From the NCBI RefSeq assembly GCF_002245895.1, contig NZ_NPJZ01000001.1, positions 2,268,501 through 2,332,500 on the forward strand: a stretch of 64,000 nt of DNA, read 5' to 3'. Within the stretch, counting starts at the first letter, position 1; every line of letters begins with the position of its first letter. The stretch is from Rhodococcus sp. OK302 (GTDB lineage Bacteria; Actinomycetota; Actinomycetes; Mycobacteriales; Mycobacteriaceae). Shown here piece by piece: positions 26,637 through 36,057 of this stretch. Under the pieces are notes generated by a model. It had not been told where the DNA came from and searched no databases. It was given only the letters and a program-made list of their open reading frames with translations. Position numbers and translations under genes: made by a program.

Positions 26637-27655
26637 GTAATCGGGTTCTGACGCCCGGCCCGCTTCTTGATGCTCACGGGCATCTCGTCGAAGCGGGCTG
26701 GTCGTCGTCGGAGGTTCGGACGTATCAGCGTTCCGCCGTGAAGGCGCCCAAGTTTCGCCTCAAGGAGTGGGACTACTACTGCGTGCTCACGCCGGATTAC
26801 GGCATCGCGTTGACTGTCGCGGACAACGGTTACATGGGCTTGCTCGGTGTTTCGTGGCTGGACTTCACGACGCCGCACGAGGTCACGGAAAGCCTGATGC
26901 TGCCGTTTCCGATGGGCAGGCTCGGGCTGCCGGGAAGTGCTGATTCCGGCGATGTTGTGATATCGAAGGGCAAGGTGCGCTTCGAGTTTCGGCATGTGGA
27001 TGGTGGGCGCCGGTTGGTCGTCGACTATCCGGCATTTGACGGCGGGAAGGGATTCTCGGCCGACCTGTTTCTGCAGAGTCCGGCTGACGATCGCATGGTG
27101 ATCGCGACGCCGTTCCCGAAGGCTCCCCGGTCGTTTTACTACAACCAGAAGATCAACTGCCTACCCGCTGCCGGGACTGTTCGGATTGGTGAGCAGGAAT
27201 TTGCATTTGCTCCGGAAGATGCTTTCGGAGTGCTGGATTGGGGCCGAGGCGTCTGGACGTATGACAACACTTGGTACTGGGGTTCGGCCTCGGGGTTGGT
27301 GAACGGCGAGCGGTTTGGCTTTAACATCGGTTACGGATTCGGTGATACCTCAGCGGCCAGTGAGAACATCGTTTTTGTGAATGGTGTTGCGCACAAACTC
27401 GATCGGCTCGAGTTCGAGCTTCCGCACGGAACCTACGACGGCGCACCGTGGAAGTTCACGAGTAACGACGGCCGCTTCGAGATGAAGTTCGAGCCGATCA
27501 TCGACCGAGCTGCGACGTTCAATGTCGGCGTACTGCGCTCGATCCAGCACCAGGTCTTCGGAAAGTTCTCCGGCACTGTTGTTCTCGATGACGGAAGCAC
27601 TGTCACGGTTCATGATCTCCTCGGGTTCGCGGAGGAAGTTCGGAACCGATGGTAA
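26633..27655 (+). CDS. DUF2804 domain protein
   Basis: 340 residues from a TTG that overlaps the previous stop. The sequence matches DUF2804 (LKEWDYYCVLTPDYGIALTV near the N-terminus; FGVLDWGRGVWTYDNTWYWG; a C-terminal block KFEPIIDRAATFNVGVLRS). Family members are beta-rich and of unknown function; a lipocalin-like, small-molecule-binding fold has been suggested. No signal peptide. Transcription probably ends at the palindromic repeat just downstream. Confidence 0.8.
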   Translation: MSNRVLTPGPLLDAHGHLVEAGWSSSEVRTYQRSAVKAPKFRLKEWDYYCVLTPDYGIALTVADNGYMGLLGVSWLDFTTPHEVTESLMLPFPMGRLGLPGSADSGDVVISKGKVRFEFRHVDGGRRLVVDYPAFDGGKGFSADLFLQSPADDRMVIATPFPKAPRSFYYNQKINCLPAAGTVRIGEQEFAFAPEDAFGVLDWGRGVWTYDNTWYWGSASGLVNGERFGFNIGYGFGDTSAASENIVFVNGVAHKLDRLEFELPHGTYDGAPWKFTSNDGRFEMKFEPIIDRAATFNVGVLRSIQHQVFGKFSGTVVLDDGSTVTVHDLLGFAEEVRNRW

Positions 27656-27664
27656 GGGTGCTTT

Positions 27665-27754
27665 GCTGAAGTTGGCACCGTTTCTGTGTAGTGGGCACCC
27701 TTTCCAGCACGCTGAAAGGGGTGCTCACTGTGCACAGGGGGTGCTCACTTCAGC
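27665..27754. repeat. Nested palindromic repeat, copy A
   Basis: Outer arms GCTGAAG...CTTCAGC bound inner arms built from GTGGGCACCC and GGGTGCTCAC. The 45-bp core is 27691-27735. It lies just downstream of the DUF2804 gene and could act as a transcription terminator. Copies B and C share the core. Confidence 0.8.
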
Positions 27755-27821
27755 GTCGTCGAATGGGCGCTGTGGTTTTCGGCGCTGTGTTGTTGGCGGT
27801 GGTGTGCTGCGCGGCTGTTCG

Positions 27822-27905
27822 GAAGCTGGCACCGTTTCTGTCTAGTGGGCACCCTTTCCCGCCTGCTAAAACCGGTGCTCACTGTGCATAAGCGGTGCTC
27901 ACTTC
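27822..27905. repeat. Nested palindromic repeat, copy B
   Basis: Same organisation as copy A, core 27845-27889, about 67 bp after copy A. The gap between copies (27755-27821) is unique sequence with no gene visible. Confidence 0.8.
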
Positions 27906-27971
27906 AAGAGTTATCCACAGATCCGAATCGTGTCCGCTTTCCACTGCCGGGATGCGCGAGGATCACTGGTC

Positions 27972-28880
27972 ATGGGGGAACAACCGCACATAATCCGCAG
28001 ACCTGAGCACCTCGCTACCGGGGGCACCGACGCCGGGATCCGCAGGACCTGCTCAAACGGCGAGTGGACCCGAATCCATCGCGGCGCCTACGTATCGACG
28101 GCTCAACTGTCCGATCTGGCAGCGCATGAGCGGCATCGTGTACGTATTCGTGCCGTGGCGAATGCTGCCCACGTCGGCGCCGTCGTCAGCCACACGTCGG
28201 CTGCGGTGATTCACGGATTCGAGCTCTGGAACACGCCGCTCGATCGTGTGCATCTCAGCCGGAACCGCCGTGGGGGCAGCCGGCAGTCCACGGACAGGCA
28301 CGTGCATTCGGCGCAGTTCACAGACTACGAAGTGACTACTGTCGACGGCCTTGCAGTCACGACGCCAGCGCGCACAGTGGTGGATCTTGCGCGTTCGCTG
28401 CCCTTCGAGCAGGCGCTGGTAGCGGGCAATTCTGCGCTGCACCGCACGCTGTTGGGGATCGACGAAATCAAGGGCACTTTGTCCCGCGTGCCGCAGCACC
28501 CATCGCACCGCCACGCATTCCAGGCGGTGAGCTCGATGGATGCACGTATCGAAAGCGTCGGCGAGTCTCGGAGCCTGGCGCTCTTTGTGCGCGAGCGACT
28601 TCCGATCCCGCAGCTGCAAGTACAACTCGGCAATGCTCGTGTGGACTTTCTGTGGCGCGAGCACCGCACCATCGGCGAGTTCGACGGTCGCGTCAAGTAC
28701 GGCCGTCTGGTGCCTGCGGGCCGCTCCGCCGAGGATGTTCTGTGGGAGGAGAAGCTCCGCGAAGACCGTCTGCGCGAAGCGGGCTGGCAGGTTGCGCGGT
28801 GGACGTGGGCGGACTTGTCGACGCCGTCGTTGGTGGCGGGCCGGATCACGGCGGCGTTCGGGCGTGGCCGCGGCGCCTGA
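27972..28880 (+). CDS. AbiEi-antitoxin-like wHTH protein with DUF559-type C-terminus
   Basis: 302 residues from the ATG at 27972 (GAGGA upstream). The N-terminal 170 residues resemble AbiEi antitoxin family proteins (GEWTRIHRGAYVS; AVVSHTSAAVIHGF; TTPARTVVDLARSLPFEQAL). The C-terminus looks like a DUF559/Vsr-type nuclease fold (ARVDFLWREHRTIGEFDG, then EEKLREDRLREAGWQVARWT). The D...E...EK layout is consistent with a PD-(D/E)XK core. Such proteins are abundant in mycobacteria and rhodococci without a partner AbiEii toxin, and none is seen here. Flanked on both sides by copies of one palindromic repeat. A second family member is at 52543-53382. Confidence 0.72.
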   Translation: MGEQPHIIRRPEHLATGGTDAGIRRTCSNGEWTRIHRGAYVSTAQLSDLAAHERHRVRIRAVANAAHVGAVVSHTSAAVIHGFELWNTPLDRVHLSRNRRGGSRQSTDRHVHSAQFTDYEVTTVDGLAVTTPARTVVDLARSLPFEQALVAGNSALHRTLLGIDEIKGTLSRVPQHPSHRHAFQAVSSMDARIESVGESRSLALFVRERLPIPQLQVQLGNARVDFLWREHRTIGEFDGRVKYGRLVPAGRSAEDVLWEEKLREDRLREAGWQVARWTWADLSTPSLVAGRITAAFGRGRGA

Positions 28881-28890
28881 CAGCCCCCGA

Positions 28891-28970
28891 AGCGGGCAAC
28901 GGTTTTGTGCAGTGAGCACCGTTTCCAGCCTGCTGAAAGGGGTGCTCACTGTGCACAAACGGTGCCAGCT
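28891..28970. repeat. Nested palindromic repeat, copy C
   Basis: Third copy, core 28912-28956, lying between two convergent genes. Its right edge includes the stop codon of the amidohydrolase gene. Position suggests a bidirectional terminator. Confidence 0.8.
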
Positions 28971-30591
28971 AGCCGATGGCGCTCAATTCTCCGTACACAG
29001 TCCGCCCTTCCAGCACCGTGGCAAGGATCTTCAGGTCGGACAACGAGGTGGGTTCCGTGTCGAGGGGATTTGCAGACAGGACAACCAGATCCGCGTAGGC
29101 GCCGGGGAAGATCGCGCCGATGTTCTCCTCGCTGAAGAGTTGCCAGGCAGCGTTGACGGTATGAGCGCGCAGCGCAGCATCCACCGGGATTCGTTCCTCC
29201 GGTGCTACGACGCGGCCGCTGGGCGCGAGTCTGGTGACGGCGTCCTGCATGTTCCGCAAGGGGTTGGCGGGAGTGACCGGACCGTCGTTGTGGAAGGTGA
29301 AGCGTTGACCGGCGGCAAGTGCGGAACCTGCTGCGGCCCAGACACTGCCGTGCTCGGGCCCGAAGAGGTCGTCGACCAGTACGTCACCCCAGTAGTGCAG
29401 GTGGTCGATGAAGATGCTGACGGTGACTCCCAGGTCTGCGGCCCGTTGGAACTGGTCCGCACGCATTGCTCCGACGTGTTCAAGTCGCAGGCGGTGGTCG
29501 TCGCGTGGGTACTCTCGCAGCAGTTGTTCCCACGCGTCGAGGACCATCGTGATTGCGTCGTCGCCATGAGCGTGGCAGGCGATCTGCCAGCCCTTGTCGA
29601 AGTAGGCGGCGCTGATGTCGTGGATTTGCTCACCGGTGTAGTTGGCATGGCCATGGGTGCAGGCGATTCCGAGGCCACGGGTTGCCTCGGTGTCCAGGTA
29701 CGGGAAGCTGGTGGCGATGTTGCCTACCCATGGTGAACCGTCGGACCACACCTTGATTCCGATTTGCCGGACCAGATCGTTGCCGTCGCCGGGTGCGGCG
29801 TCGGTTGTGCGGGCGGGTGTCGACATTTCGTAGAGGCGAAACCGGGTGGTGAGTAGTCCGGCGTCGGCGATTGCGTTGAGCGCCGGTCGCATTCGCGGAT
29901 CGAACGACATTTCCGCGATGGTGGTGATACCGGCAGCATTCAGACGCGCGCACTCAGCGGCCAACAGTGCCGGGAAGTCATCTCCGATGGTCATGGCGTG
30001 GCCGGCAACAGTGAACACTGCGGGAGTTTCGTAGGCTGCGCCGTCCAGAGCACCCGACGCGTCGTGGCCGTACGATCCGCCGAAGGGATCTGGTGTGTCC
30101 CGGGTAATTCCGGCCTGCTCTGCGGCAGCGGTATTGAAGTAGGCGACGTGGCCGGAGTTGTGCAGGATCACGAGCGGGTAATCAGGCGCGGTGGTGTCGA
30201 GCCACTTCAGTGTGGGCTCGGGTAGGCCCTTCTGTAGCAACGGATCCCAGCCGTTCAGAAAAGCGCCGGCAGCGCCACGATCAGAAATGGTCTCGGCAAT
30301 GGTGGCAACAACAGTGTCGGCGTCGGCGATCGTGACCGGCCGGATGTCCACGACGGCTGGGCCCAGGACGATTGCTTCTTCCAATGGATGCCCGTGCGGT
30401 TCGATGAATCCTGGCAGGATGCAAGCACTTCCGACGTCCACTACCTGGGTTCCGGCCCCGATCAACACGTCGAGTTCGGCTCGTGATCCCACCGTCGTGA
30501 TGCGCCCGCCCGTGACGGCCAGGCCTTCCGCGCGGGGGAGCGCGTCGTCCATCGTGACAACGTCGCCGAACAGCACCAGATCCGCATTCAT
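28969..30591 (-). CDS. Amidohydrolase family 3 protein (YtcJ-like)
   Basis: 540 residues. N-terminal beta-sandwich sequence (ADLVLFGDVVTMDDALPRAE) precedes the metal-dependent barrel: GFIEPHGHPLEE (HxH metal site), ACTHGHANYTGEQIHD, IACHAHGDDAI and LRLEHVGAMRADQ. The C-terminus (GAYADLVVLSANPL) closes the composite domain typical of YtcJ-type amidohydrolases. No signal peptide, so cytoplasmic. The substrate (an amide, cyclic imide or N-acyl compound) is unknown. Confidence 0.88.
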   Translation of the reverse strand: MNADLVLFGDVVTMDDALPRAEGLAVTGGRITTVGSRAELDVLIGAGTQVVDVGSACILPGFIEPHGHPLEEAIVLGPAVVDIRPVTIADADTVVATIAETISDRGAAGAFLNGWDPLLQKGLPEPTLKWLDTTAPDYPLVILHNSGHVAYFNTAAAEQAGITRDTPDPFGGSYGHDASGALDGAAYETPAVFTVAGHAMTIGDDFPALLAAECARLNAAGITTIAEMSFDPRMRPALNAIADAGLLTTRFRLYEMSTPARTTDAAPGDGNDLVRQIGIKVWSDGSPWVGNIATSFPYLDTEATRGLGIACTHGHANYTGEQIHDISAAYFDKGWQIACHAHGDDAITMVLDAWEQLLREYPRDDHRLRLEHVGAMRADQFQRAADLGVTVSIFIDHLHYWGDVLVDDLFGPEHGSVWAAAGSALAAGQRFTFHNDGPVTPANPLRNMQDAVTRLAPSGRVVAPEERIPVDAALRAHTVNAAWQLFSEENIGAIFPGAYADLVVLSANPLDTEPTSLSDLKILATVLEGRTVYGELSAIG

Positions 30592-30601
30592 ATTTCAGTC
30601 C

Positions 30602-32758
30602 TTACCGGTTGTCCGCATATGCCTGGAGATGTGCCACCTGCTCGGGATCGAGTGAGGGCCTTACGGTTTTGCGTGCTGTCGCTACGTCCGCTGCGCTCAC
30701 GTCGGCAGCTTCCATGTCCCGGCGCATGGCAGTGAGCGCGGCTTCGCGCAGCAGTGCCGAGCAGTCTGCCGCCGAGTAGCCCTCGAGGTCGACCGCCAAT
30801 GCATCCAAATCGACGTCGTCAGCGAGCGGTACGGATTTACCGGATGCTCGCAGAATTGCCTTGCGGGCCTCGGCATCCGGCGGCGGCACGAACACGAGGC
30901 GTTCCAGTCTGCCCGGACGCAGGAGTGCGGGGTCGATCAGATCGGGGCGGTTGGTGGCGCCCAGCACCACAACATCACGCAGCGGTTCGACGCCGTCCAT
31001 TTCGGTCAGCAACGCTGCGACGACGCGATCCGATACGCCGGAGTCGGAGCTCTGCCCGCGACGCGGGGCGAGGGCGTCGATTTCGTCGAGGAAGATGAGG
31101 GAGGGCGCGGAGTCGCGGGCGCGCTGGAACAATTCGCGCACCGCTTTTTCCGAAGCACCGACCCATTTGTCCATGAGCTCTGCGCCTTTGACGGCGTGGA
31201 CGCTGAGGTGTCCCGAGCTGGCAAGGGCGCGAACAAGATACGTTTTTCCGCAGCCGGGCGGGCCGTAGAGGAGGACGCCGCGGGGCGGGTCGACGCCCAG
31301 GCGGGCAAAGGAATCGGGGTGCTGCAGCGGCCACAGCACGGCCTCGGTGAGTGCCTGTTTGGTTTCGACCATGTCGCCGACGTCGTCGAGGGTGACACTG
31401 CCGATGGAGAGTTCTTCGGTACTCGAACGGGACAGTGGCCGAATCACTTCGAGTGCACCTACAAGATCGTCTTGCGTGATTTCGGGGGCCTCACCCGACT
31501 TGGATGCGCGGGTTGCGGCGCGCAGTGCGGCTTCTCGGCACAATGCCGCGAGGTCTGCGACCACAAATCCGGGGGCACGGGAGGCGATTGCGTCCAGTTC
31601 GAGTGTGCCGGTGGGGACTCTGCGAAGGAGCAGTTCGAGGAGGGCCCGGCGTGTTGCGCCGTCGGGCAGTGTCAGGGACAGTTCGCGGTCGCACAGATCT
31701 TGGCCGCGCAGGCGTGCGTCGACGCTCTCGGGATGTGCGGACGTGGCGACAAATGCCACTCCCGGGGTGGATACGGCGCTACGCAGTTGTTCGAGGATCA
31801 ACGCGGACACAGGTTCTGGCGTCGAGGGCAGTAGTGCGTCGATGTCGCTGATCAACAAGACTCCGCCGCCGCGCACTGCGGCTACGGCGTCGACGATGCG
31901 CGCAAGGCGTGTATTCGGTTCGGTGGCACCAACTCCGGGGCCGTCGAGTTCGACGACGTTGCGGGACGACAGCACCGATCGGGCGAGTGTCGCTTTGCCG
32001 ACTCCGGCCGGGCCGGTGATCAGAACGCCGAGGTGTGGGGAGGCTCCGAGAGTGCGCAGCAGTTCAGGTTCGTCGAGCGCGAGGCCGAGCCATTCGGTGA
32101 GCTTGGCGGCCTGAGCCTGTGCGCCCACAAGATGGTCGAGGGGAACAGCAGCAACATCAGCGACCACCACAGCCGGAGCGGGAACTGGAGCGGCAGATGA
32201 TCTTCCCCAGTCCACCGCCGAATTGGGCTGCACACTCACCGGGCCGCCGGCCGGGTCAACGCCCGTGACAGTGAGCAGTTCCGATGTCCAGGCAACGCCG
32301 AAGGTACGGGAAAGAGCTTGAGTGGCTTCGGAAGTGCTGGTGCCCGGGCCCAGGTCGCGGGGGAGCAGCGAGACGGTGTCGCCGACGCTCACAACCTTGC
32401 CGAGGAGGGCTTGGCGCAGAACGGTGGGGCTGATCGATTGTGTCGCCATGGTGGATCCGGTAACGGAGACGGAGCGTGCCCCGTACACCGTTACCGGGCC
32501 CACCACGACGGAAGAGTTTTCGGTGAGCCCGACGTTGGACATCGTGACGTCGTCAAGCAGAATCGTGCCGGCCGGAGTGCCTGTGGGTGCCCGCCCCGCC
32601 ACAGCAGCGCTTCCGCGGGCACCCATCAAGGCAATGGCATCCCATTCACGGATGCCCAACGCCGCCAACGCTTCGGGATGCAAGCGCACAACCCCGCGTC
32701 GTAAATCAGCGGCGGAGGTGTTGAGGCGGACGGTCAGGGCGAGTTCCGGCGAAGTCAC
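30602..32758 (-). CDS. CDC48/p97-like two-domain AAA ATPase (Rv0435c-like)
   Basis: 718 residues from a GTG. An N-terminal CDC48-type double-psi barrel (about residues 1-190) is followed by two AAA modules. D1 has a P-loop-like GPAGVGKATL (about residue 249) with Ala replacing the usual Thr/Ser after Lys, and a Walker B region LLISDIDALLP without the usual Asp-Glu pair. D2 is canonical: GPPGCGKTYLVRA (about residue 499), LIFLDEIDALAPRRG and the arginine-finger region GATNRPDLIDPALLRPGRLE. It probably unfolds or remodels protein complexes, with D2 as the motor. Located next to pssA and psd as in mycobacteria. Confidence 0.9.
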   Translation of the reverse strand: MTSPELALTVRLNTSAADLRRGVVRLHPEALAALGIREWDAIALMGARGSAAVAGRAPTGTPAGTILLDDVTMSNVGLTENSSVVVGPVTVYGARSVSVTGSTMATQSISPTVLRQALLGKVVSVGDTVSLLPRDLGPGTSTSEATQALSRTFGVAWTSELLTVTGVDPAGGPVSVQPNSAVDWGRSSAAPVPAPAVVVADVAAVPLDHLVGAQAQAAKLTEWLGLALDEPELLRTLGASPHLGVLITGPAGVGKATLARSVLSSRNVVELDGPGVGATEPNTRLARIVDAVAAVRGGGVLLISDIDALLPSTPEPVSALILEQLRSAVSTPGVAFVATSAHPESVDARLRGQDLCDRELSLTLPDGATRRALLELLLRRVPTGTLELDAIASRAPGFVVADLAALCREAALRAATRASKSGEAPEITQDDLVGALEVIRPLSRSSTEELSIGSVTLDDVGDMVETKQALTEAVLWPLQHPDSFARLGVDPPRGVLLYGPPGCGKTYLVRALASSGHLSVHAVKGAELMDKWVGASEKAVRELFQRARDSAPSLIFLDEIDALAPRRGQSSDSGVSDRVVAALLTEMDGVEPLRDVVVLGATNRPDLIDPALLRPGRLERLVFVPPPDAEARKAILRASGKSVPLADDVDLDALAVDLEGYSAADCSALLREAALTAMRRDMEAADVSAADVATARKTVRPSLDPEQVAHLQAYADNR

Positions 32759-32779
32759 TCCCCGAGACTACGTCGTCAA

Positions 32780-33679
32780 TTAACGAGGGCGTCGTAACCC
32801 GAGGCGCACCATCGATCGTCGTCCGCCGGCGGTGGGCTGACGCCGTATTGCGCGACGCTCCGACGGCTTGATGTCCCAGGTTTCCGGACGTGCCGCAACC
32901 CAGCGCTTGGAGTGAACCGCAAACGGGATGTGGATGAGGTAGATCGCGACGAGAACGATCAGCAGCACGTACGGGAAGGTGATCAATGCGGCCGCGATCA
33001 ATGCAACCAGCACCAGCAGTGCGGCTGCCATATGCGGAGGTACCGATACCGATTTCATGGCCAGCGTCGGGATGCGACTGACGATCAGTGCAGCGGAGAA
33101 GAGCATCCACACAACAACAACAACCGGCGACGACCACCATCCATCTCCCCACTGCGCGGTCGCAGCCAGGGGAGTGAGGGCGATCAATGCGCCGGCCGGC
33201 GCCGGAACACCCACGAAGTACTCGCGGGCGTAAGCGGGAACGTCGTCGTCGTCGAGCAAAGTATTGAACCGCGCCAGGCGCAGAACGATGCTGACGGCAA
33301 ATACCAGGGCGATGATCCAGCCGAAACCGGTGCCGTCCAACAAGGTCACGTACAGAACCAACGCGGGGGCGACGCCGAAGGAGATGGAGTCGGACAGCGA
33401 GTCGAGTTCGGCACCGATCTTGCTGGTGGCGTCGAGAAGTCGTGCGATCCGGCCGTCGAGTGAATCGAGGACAGCGGCAGCACCGATCATCGCGAGTGAG
33501 ATGCCGGGCTCACCGTCAAGCGCGAACTTGACGGCAGACAGCCCGGCACACAGCGCGAGGATGGTGATGACAGACGGCAGCAACCGCACGGCTTGGGTGC
33601 GTTTGGGCACCTTGATGCCGGGTTGTTTTGCGGCTACCGCCGGTTTCTTCACGGCTGGCTTCATCCTCGGTGTCTTCAC
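32780..33679 (-). CDS. pssA: CDP-diacylglycerol-serine O-phosphatidyltransferase
   Basis: 299 residues, several membrane helices. The CDP-alcohol phosphotransferase signature DGxxARxxxxxxxxGxxxDxxxD is intact ([20 protein letters not shown] then SLSD). N- and C-terminal tails are basic. Makes phosphatidylserine from CDP-DAG and serine. Its start overlaps the psd stop by 4 bp, coupling synthesis and decarboxylation to phosphatidylethanolamine. Confidence 0.94.
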   Translation of the reverse strand: MKTPRMKPAVKKPAVAAKQPGIKVPKRTQAVRLLPSVITILALCAGLSAVKFALDGEPGISLAMIGAAAVLDSLDGRIARLLDATSKIGAELDSLSDSISFGVAPALVLYVTLLDGTGFGWIIALVFAVSIVLRLARFNTLLDDDDVPAYAREYFVGVPAPAGALIALTPLAATAQWGDGWWSSPVVVVVWMLFSAALIVSRIPTLAMKSVSVPPHMAAALLVLVALIAAALITFPYVLLIVLVAIYLIHIPFAVHSKRWVAARPETWDIKPSERRAIRRQPTAGGRRSMVRLGLRRPR

Positions 33680-34389
33680 TGCAGTTGCGCGATGACGGTT
33701 TCAGCACCGATTGTGCGCTGACCGGGCTCGACCAGCAAGGTCGTTCCGGCCGGGAAGTACGTGTCGACGCGGGAGCCGAATCGGATCAATCCGTAGGTGT
33801 CGCCGATGGGGAGGACGTCGCCGACGCCCGCGTAGCAGACGATACGACGAGCCAGCAGGCCCGCGATCTGGACGACGGCAATGTCGTGGCCGGATGCGGT
33901 TTCGATGAGCATGCTGTTGCGCTCGTTGACCTCGCTGGCGTCCGCGAGATCTGCGGAGAGGAACTTGCCGGGCTGGTGAACAACTGTTTTGACGGTTCCG
34001 CCGACGGGGGCGCGCTGGACGTGGACGTCCAGAACCGACAGGAAGATGCTCACGCGGGGGCGGGGTTCGCTGCCCAAGTTGAGCTCGGCCGGCGGAACTG
34101 CGTTGTCGACCAATGCGACCTCGCCGTCAGCCGGTGCTACGACGACGCCGATGCGATTGGGCGGCACCCGGTGCGGGTGACGGAAGAATGTGGCACAGGC
34201 GGCAGCGGAGAACAGGCCCGCGCGGCGCACCCATTTGCGGTTGCGGCCCAAGGCTGCAACCCCCAACGGTGCCAGCACAAATGGCAGGCCGGCGGGATGT
34301 AGCGGCGGAATCGCATGGCGAACCAGATCGACAAGATGTCCGATCCCGGTGGGTTGCGGGGTTCCGGGGGGTGTGGGTCGGCGTGCCAC
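33676..34389 (-). CDS. psd: Phosphatidylserine decarboxylase proenzyme (short type)
   Basis: 237 residues from a GTG with GAGGAG 4 bases upstream. Characteristic blocks: [39 protein letters not shown] and near the C-terminus [14 protein letters not shown]. The Gly-Ser in RFGSR is the expected autocleavage site that forms the pyruvoyl cofactor. It produces phosphatidylethanolamine. It overlaps pssA by 4 bp and starts the psd-pssA-AAA transcript. In M. tuberculosis moeA2 lies upstream; here it is absent. Confidence 0.94.
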   Translation of the reverse strand: MARRPTPPGTPQPTGIGHLVDLVRHAIPPLHPAGLPFVLAPLGVAALGRNRKWVRRAGLFSAAACATFFRHPHRVPPNRIGVVVAPADGEVALVDNAVPPAELNLGSEPRPRVSIFLSVLDVHVQRAPVGGTVKTVVHQPGKFLSADLADASEVNERNSMLIETASGHDIAVVQIAGLLARRIVCYAGVGDVLPIGDTYGLIRFGSRVDTYFPAGTTLLVEPGQRTIGAETVIAQLQ

Positions 34390-34450
34390 AGGCTCCTCTA
34401 ACTACTCGGTGGTCCGCACTGACAGTGCGGGGTAGTGCACCCCTAGATTA

Positions 34451-34472
34451 CGTGAGCGTGGTCTCGCTCACG
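34451..34472. terminator. Hairpin between psd and GH43-like gene
   Basis: CGTGAGCG (34451-34458) pairs with CGCTCACG (34465-34472) over a 6-base loop, downstream of the GH43-like gene on the minus strand. A candidate terminator without a clear T-run. Confidence 0.4.
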
Positions 34473-34517
34473 GGTTGCAGCGGTATTAGCACCGAGTAGT
34501 ACCCGACACAGTCGTCG

Positions 34518-35486
34518 TTATGCAGGCTCTCTCATCACACCGATATGGCGAACCGTCCCGGAAAGGTCGGGAAGCACTTCCAACGGAGACCACGTACTCA
34601 GCCCATCCGTACTGTCGGAATAGAGATACTTTCCTTCGGTATAGGCGTCGAGATATATCCGCCAGGTATCGTTCGGCAGCTGAACCAGAGCGGGGCCTTC
34701 CAGCATCGAGCCCCAATCCCCGGACGGGACGAATGAATAGGGTCCCGTCAGCGATGGCGCGACGGCATGTTCGATGATCTTCTTCGTTTCGTTCTTGGTG
34801 AACGCATGGTAGGTCGATCCGACCTTGACCACGGTGGTGTCGATGTGGTCCGCGCCGATTCCGGCGAGCGGAACTGGCAGGCTCCACAATCGCATCGATG
34901 GCTCCAGCGCCGTCATCAGGTACGGCACAAATCCTCCACCGGTCGACATCGACAGGATGACGTTGACGCGGCCGCCGTCCACGAACCATTCGGGCGCCCA
35001 CGCTTTGGTGGTGAAGGGTGACAGAGACGGTCCGTCGCTGAACCCGGCCGAGCCCGAGGAGCCTGGCGGGCTCGCAGAACCTGTGCCGTCGCCGGTGCCG
35101 GGCAGGAAGGCGCAGCAGAACGGGACCGGATAGTTTCCCAGGGGAGTCCAGTTGATGCGGTCACTGCTGCGTGCAAAGCCGATATTCGCCCCGCCGCCCG
35201 TTGTGTAGGTGACGTAGTACATCCCGTCGGTGTTCCGGAAGATGCTCGGGTCACGCACAAGCCCCGACGGGGGCCGATACGCGGCGAGTCGGGCCGGTTG
35301 GAAGTTGGTGGCGTCCTCTGACTCGTAGACATCCATGTCGAGGCTGCTGGTGTTGCTGAATGCCACCATTGTGTATTGCCAGGCCGGTGGTGCGGCGCCG
35401 CTGGTTCCCGGGGCCGCGACCAGCATGCCCGCGACAGCGAGCATCACCATTGATATTGCTGAAAAGCATGTTCGTTTTGTCAGCAT
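34518..35486 (-). CDS. Secreted five-bladed beta-propeller, GH43-like
   Basis: 322 residues from the ATG at 35486, giving a clean signal peptide (MVMLAVAGMLVAAPGTSGAA). The propeller domain has GH43/GH68-type features: RDPSIFRNTDGMYYVTYTTG near the N-terminus (catalytic-base Asp region), KAWAPEWFVDGGRVNVIL, and EGPALVQLPNDTWRIYLDAY (possible acid Glu). These suggest an exported glycosidase on arabinan/xylan-like polymers or cell-wall arabinogalactan. The catalytic assignment is inferred. A longer reading to 35543 lacks a signal at its N-terminus. Confidence 0.75.
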   Translation of the reverse strand: MLTKRTCFSAISMVMLAVAGMLVAAPGTSGAAPPAWQYTMVAFSNTSSLDMDVYESEDATNFQPARLAAYRPPSGLVRDPSIFRNTDGMYYVTYTTGGGANIGFARSSDRINWTPLGNYPVPFCCAFLPGTGDGTGSASPPGSSGSAGFSDGPSLSPFTTKAWAPEWFVDGGRVNVILSMSTGGGFVPYLMTALEPSMRLWSLPVPLAGIGADHIDTTVVKVGSTYHAFTKNETKKIIEHAVAPSLTGPYSFVPSGDWGSMLEGPALVQLPNDTWRIYLDAYTEGKYLYSDSTDGLSTWSPLEVLPDLSGTVRHIGVMREPA

Positions 35487-35573
35487 CACCGGTGAAGTAT
35501 CTACGGCCGCAGGCGCACCAGGAGTCACTTTGGCCGCAGCCAAGCGGATCGTTACCGACAGTTCAGCGGATCG

Positions 35574-35963
35574 TTATTGAACCGAACGGGCCGCAGCTGT
35601 TGCAGTCGCCCGCGATGAGTGCTGTTCCTGTGCCTCCAAGACAGCGTTTTCGTTTTCCACTCCCCATTGGGTGAGGGCGGCCAGTGGGCCGTTGACGAAG
35701 GAGGTTCCGAGGTCTGTGAGTTGGTACGTGGCAGCGCGTACACGGTCCTCAACTCGACTGATCAGACCACTTCTCACTAGTCGCGCTACGGCTTGGCTGA
35801 GCGCCTTGTCGTTAATGCCCCCGATGACTGCGAGTAGTTCTTGGCGTCGTTTCGGACCTCGCCGTAGCGCAGCGAGCACACCCGGATCCCAGGAATGTGC
35901 GACTAGGTCCGTCGCGAGTCGAAGCCGGGTGTCGGCAGCAAGGCGTTCGGAGTATGTGTCCAC
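35574..35963 (-). CDS. HxlR-type winged-helix regulator, copy 1
   Basis: 129 residues. HxlR-like core: WDPGVLAALRRGPKRRQELL, GGINDKALSQAVARLVRSGL and YQLTDLGTSFVNGPLAALTQ. About half of its residues match copy 2 immediately upstream on the same strand, so the pair is a tandem duplication. A TACC-TTTT-GGTA dyad lies 27-38 bp upstream of its start, matching one upstream of copy 2. The canonical HxlR Cys near the N-terminus is absent in this copy. Confidence 0.82.
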   Translation of the reverse strand: MDTYSERLAADTRLRLATDLVAHSWDPGVLAALRRGPKRRQELLAVIGGINDKALSQAVARLVRSGLISRVEDRVRAATYQLTDLGTSFVNGPLAALTQWGVENENAVLEAQEQHSSRATATAAARSVQ

Positions 35964-35989
35964 GGTCTCATTGTCCCCTGATTTTTTCG

Positions 35990-36021
35990 TACCTTTTGGT
36001 ATGCATCAGGTTTCTACCGTA
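35990..36021. promoter_or_regulatory. HxlR operator-like element, copy 1
   Basis: Dyad TACC-TTTT-GGTA (35990-36001), 9 bases, then TTTCTACCGTA (36011-36021). Both parts and their spacing recur at 36485-36516 upstream of the paralogue. Confidence 0.65.
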
Positions 36022-36057
36022 GTTGGTCAATGAAACATGACGAAGGCACTACGCTGG

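Noticed and set aside
27656..28980. CRISPR-like reading of the repeated palindromes
   Set aside because: Three copies with irregular spacing, long nested dyads and a gene between them; no spacer array and no cas genes.
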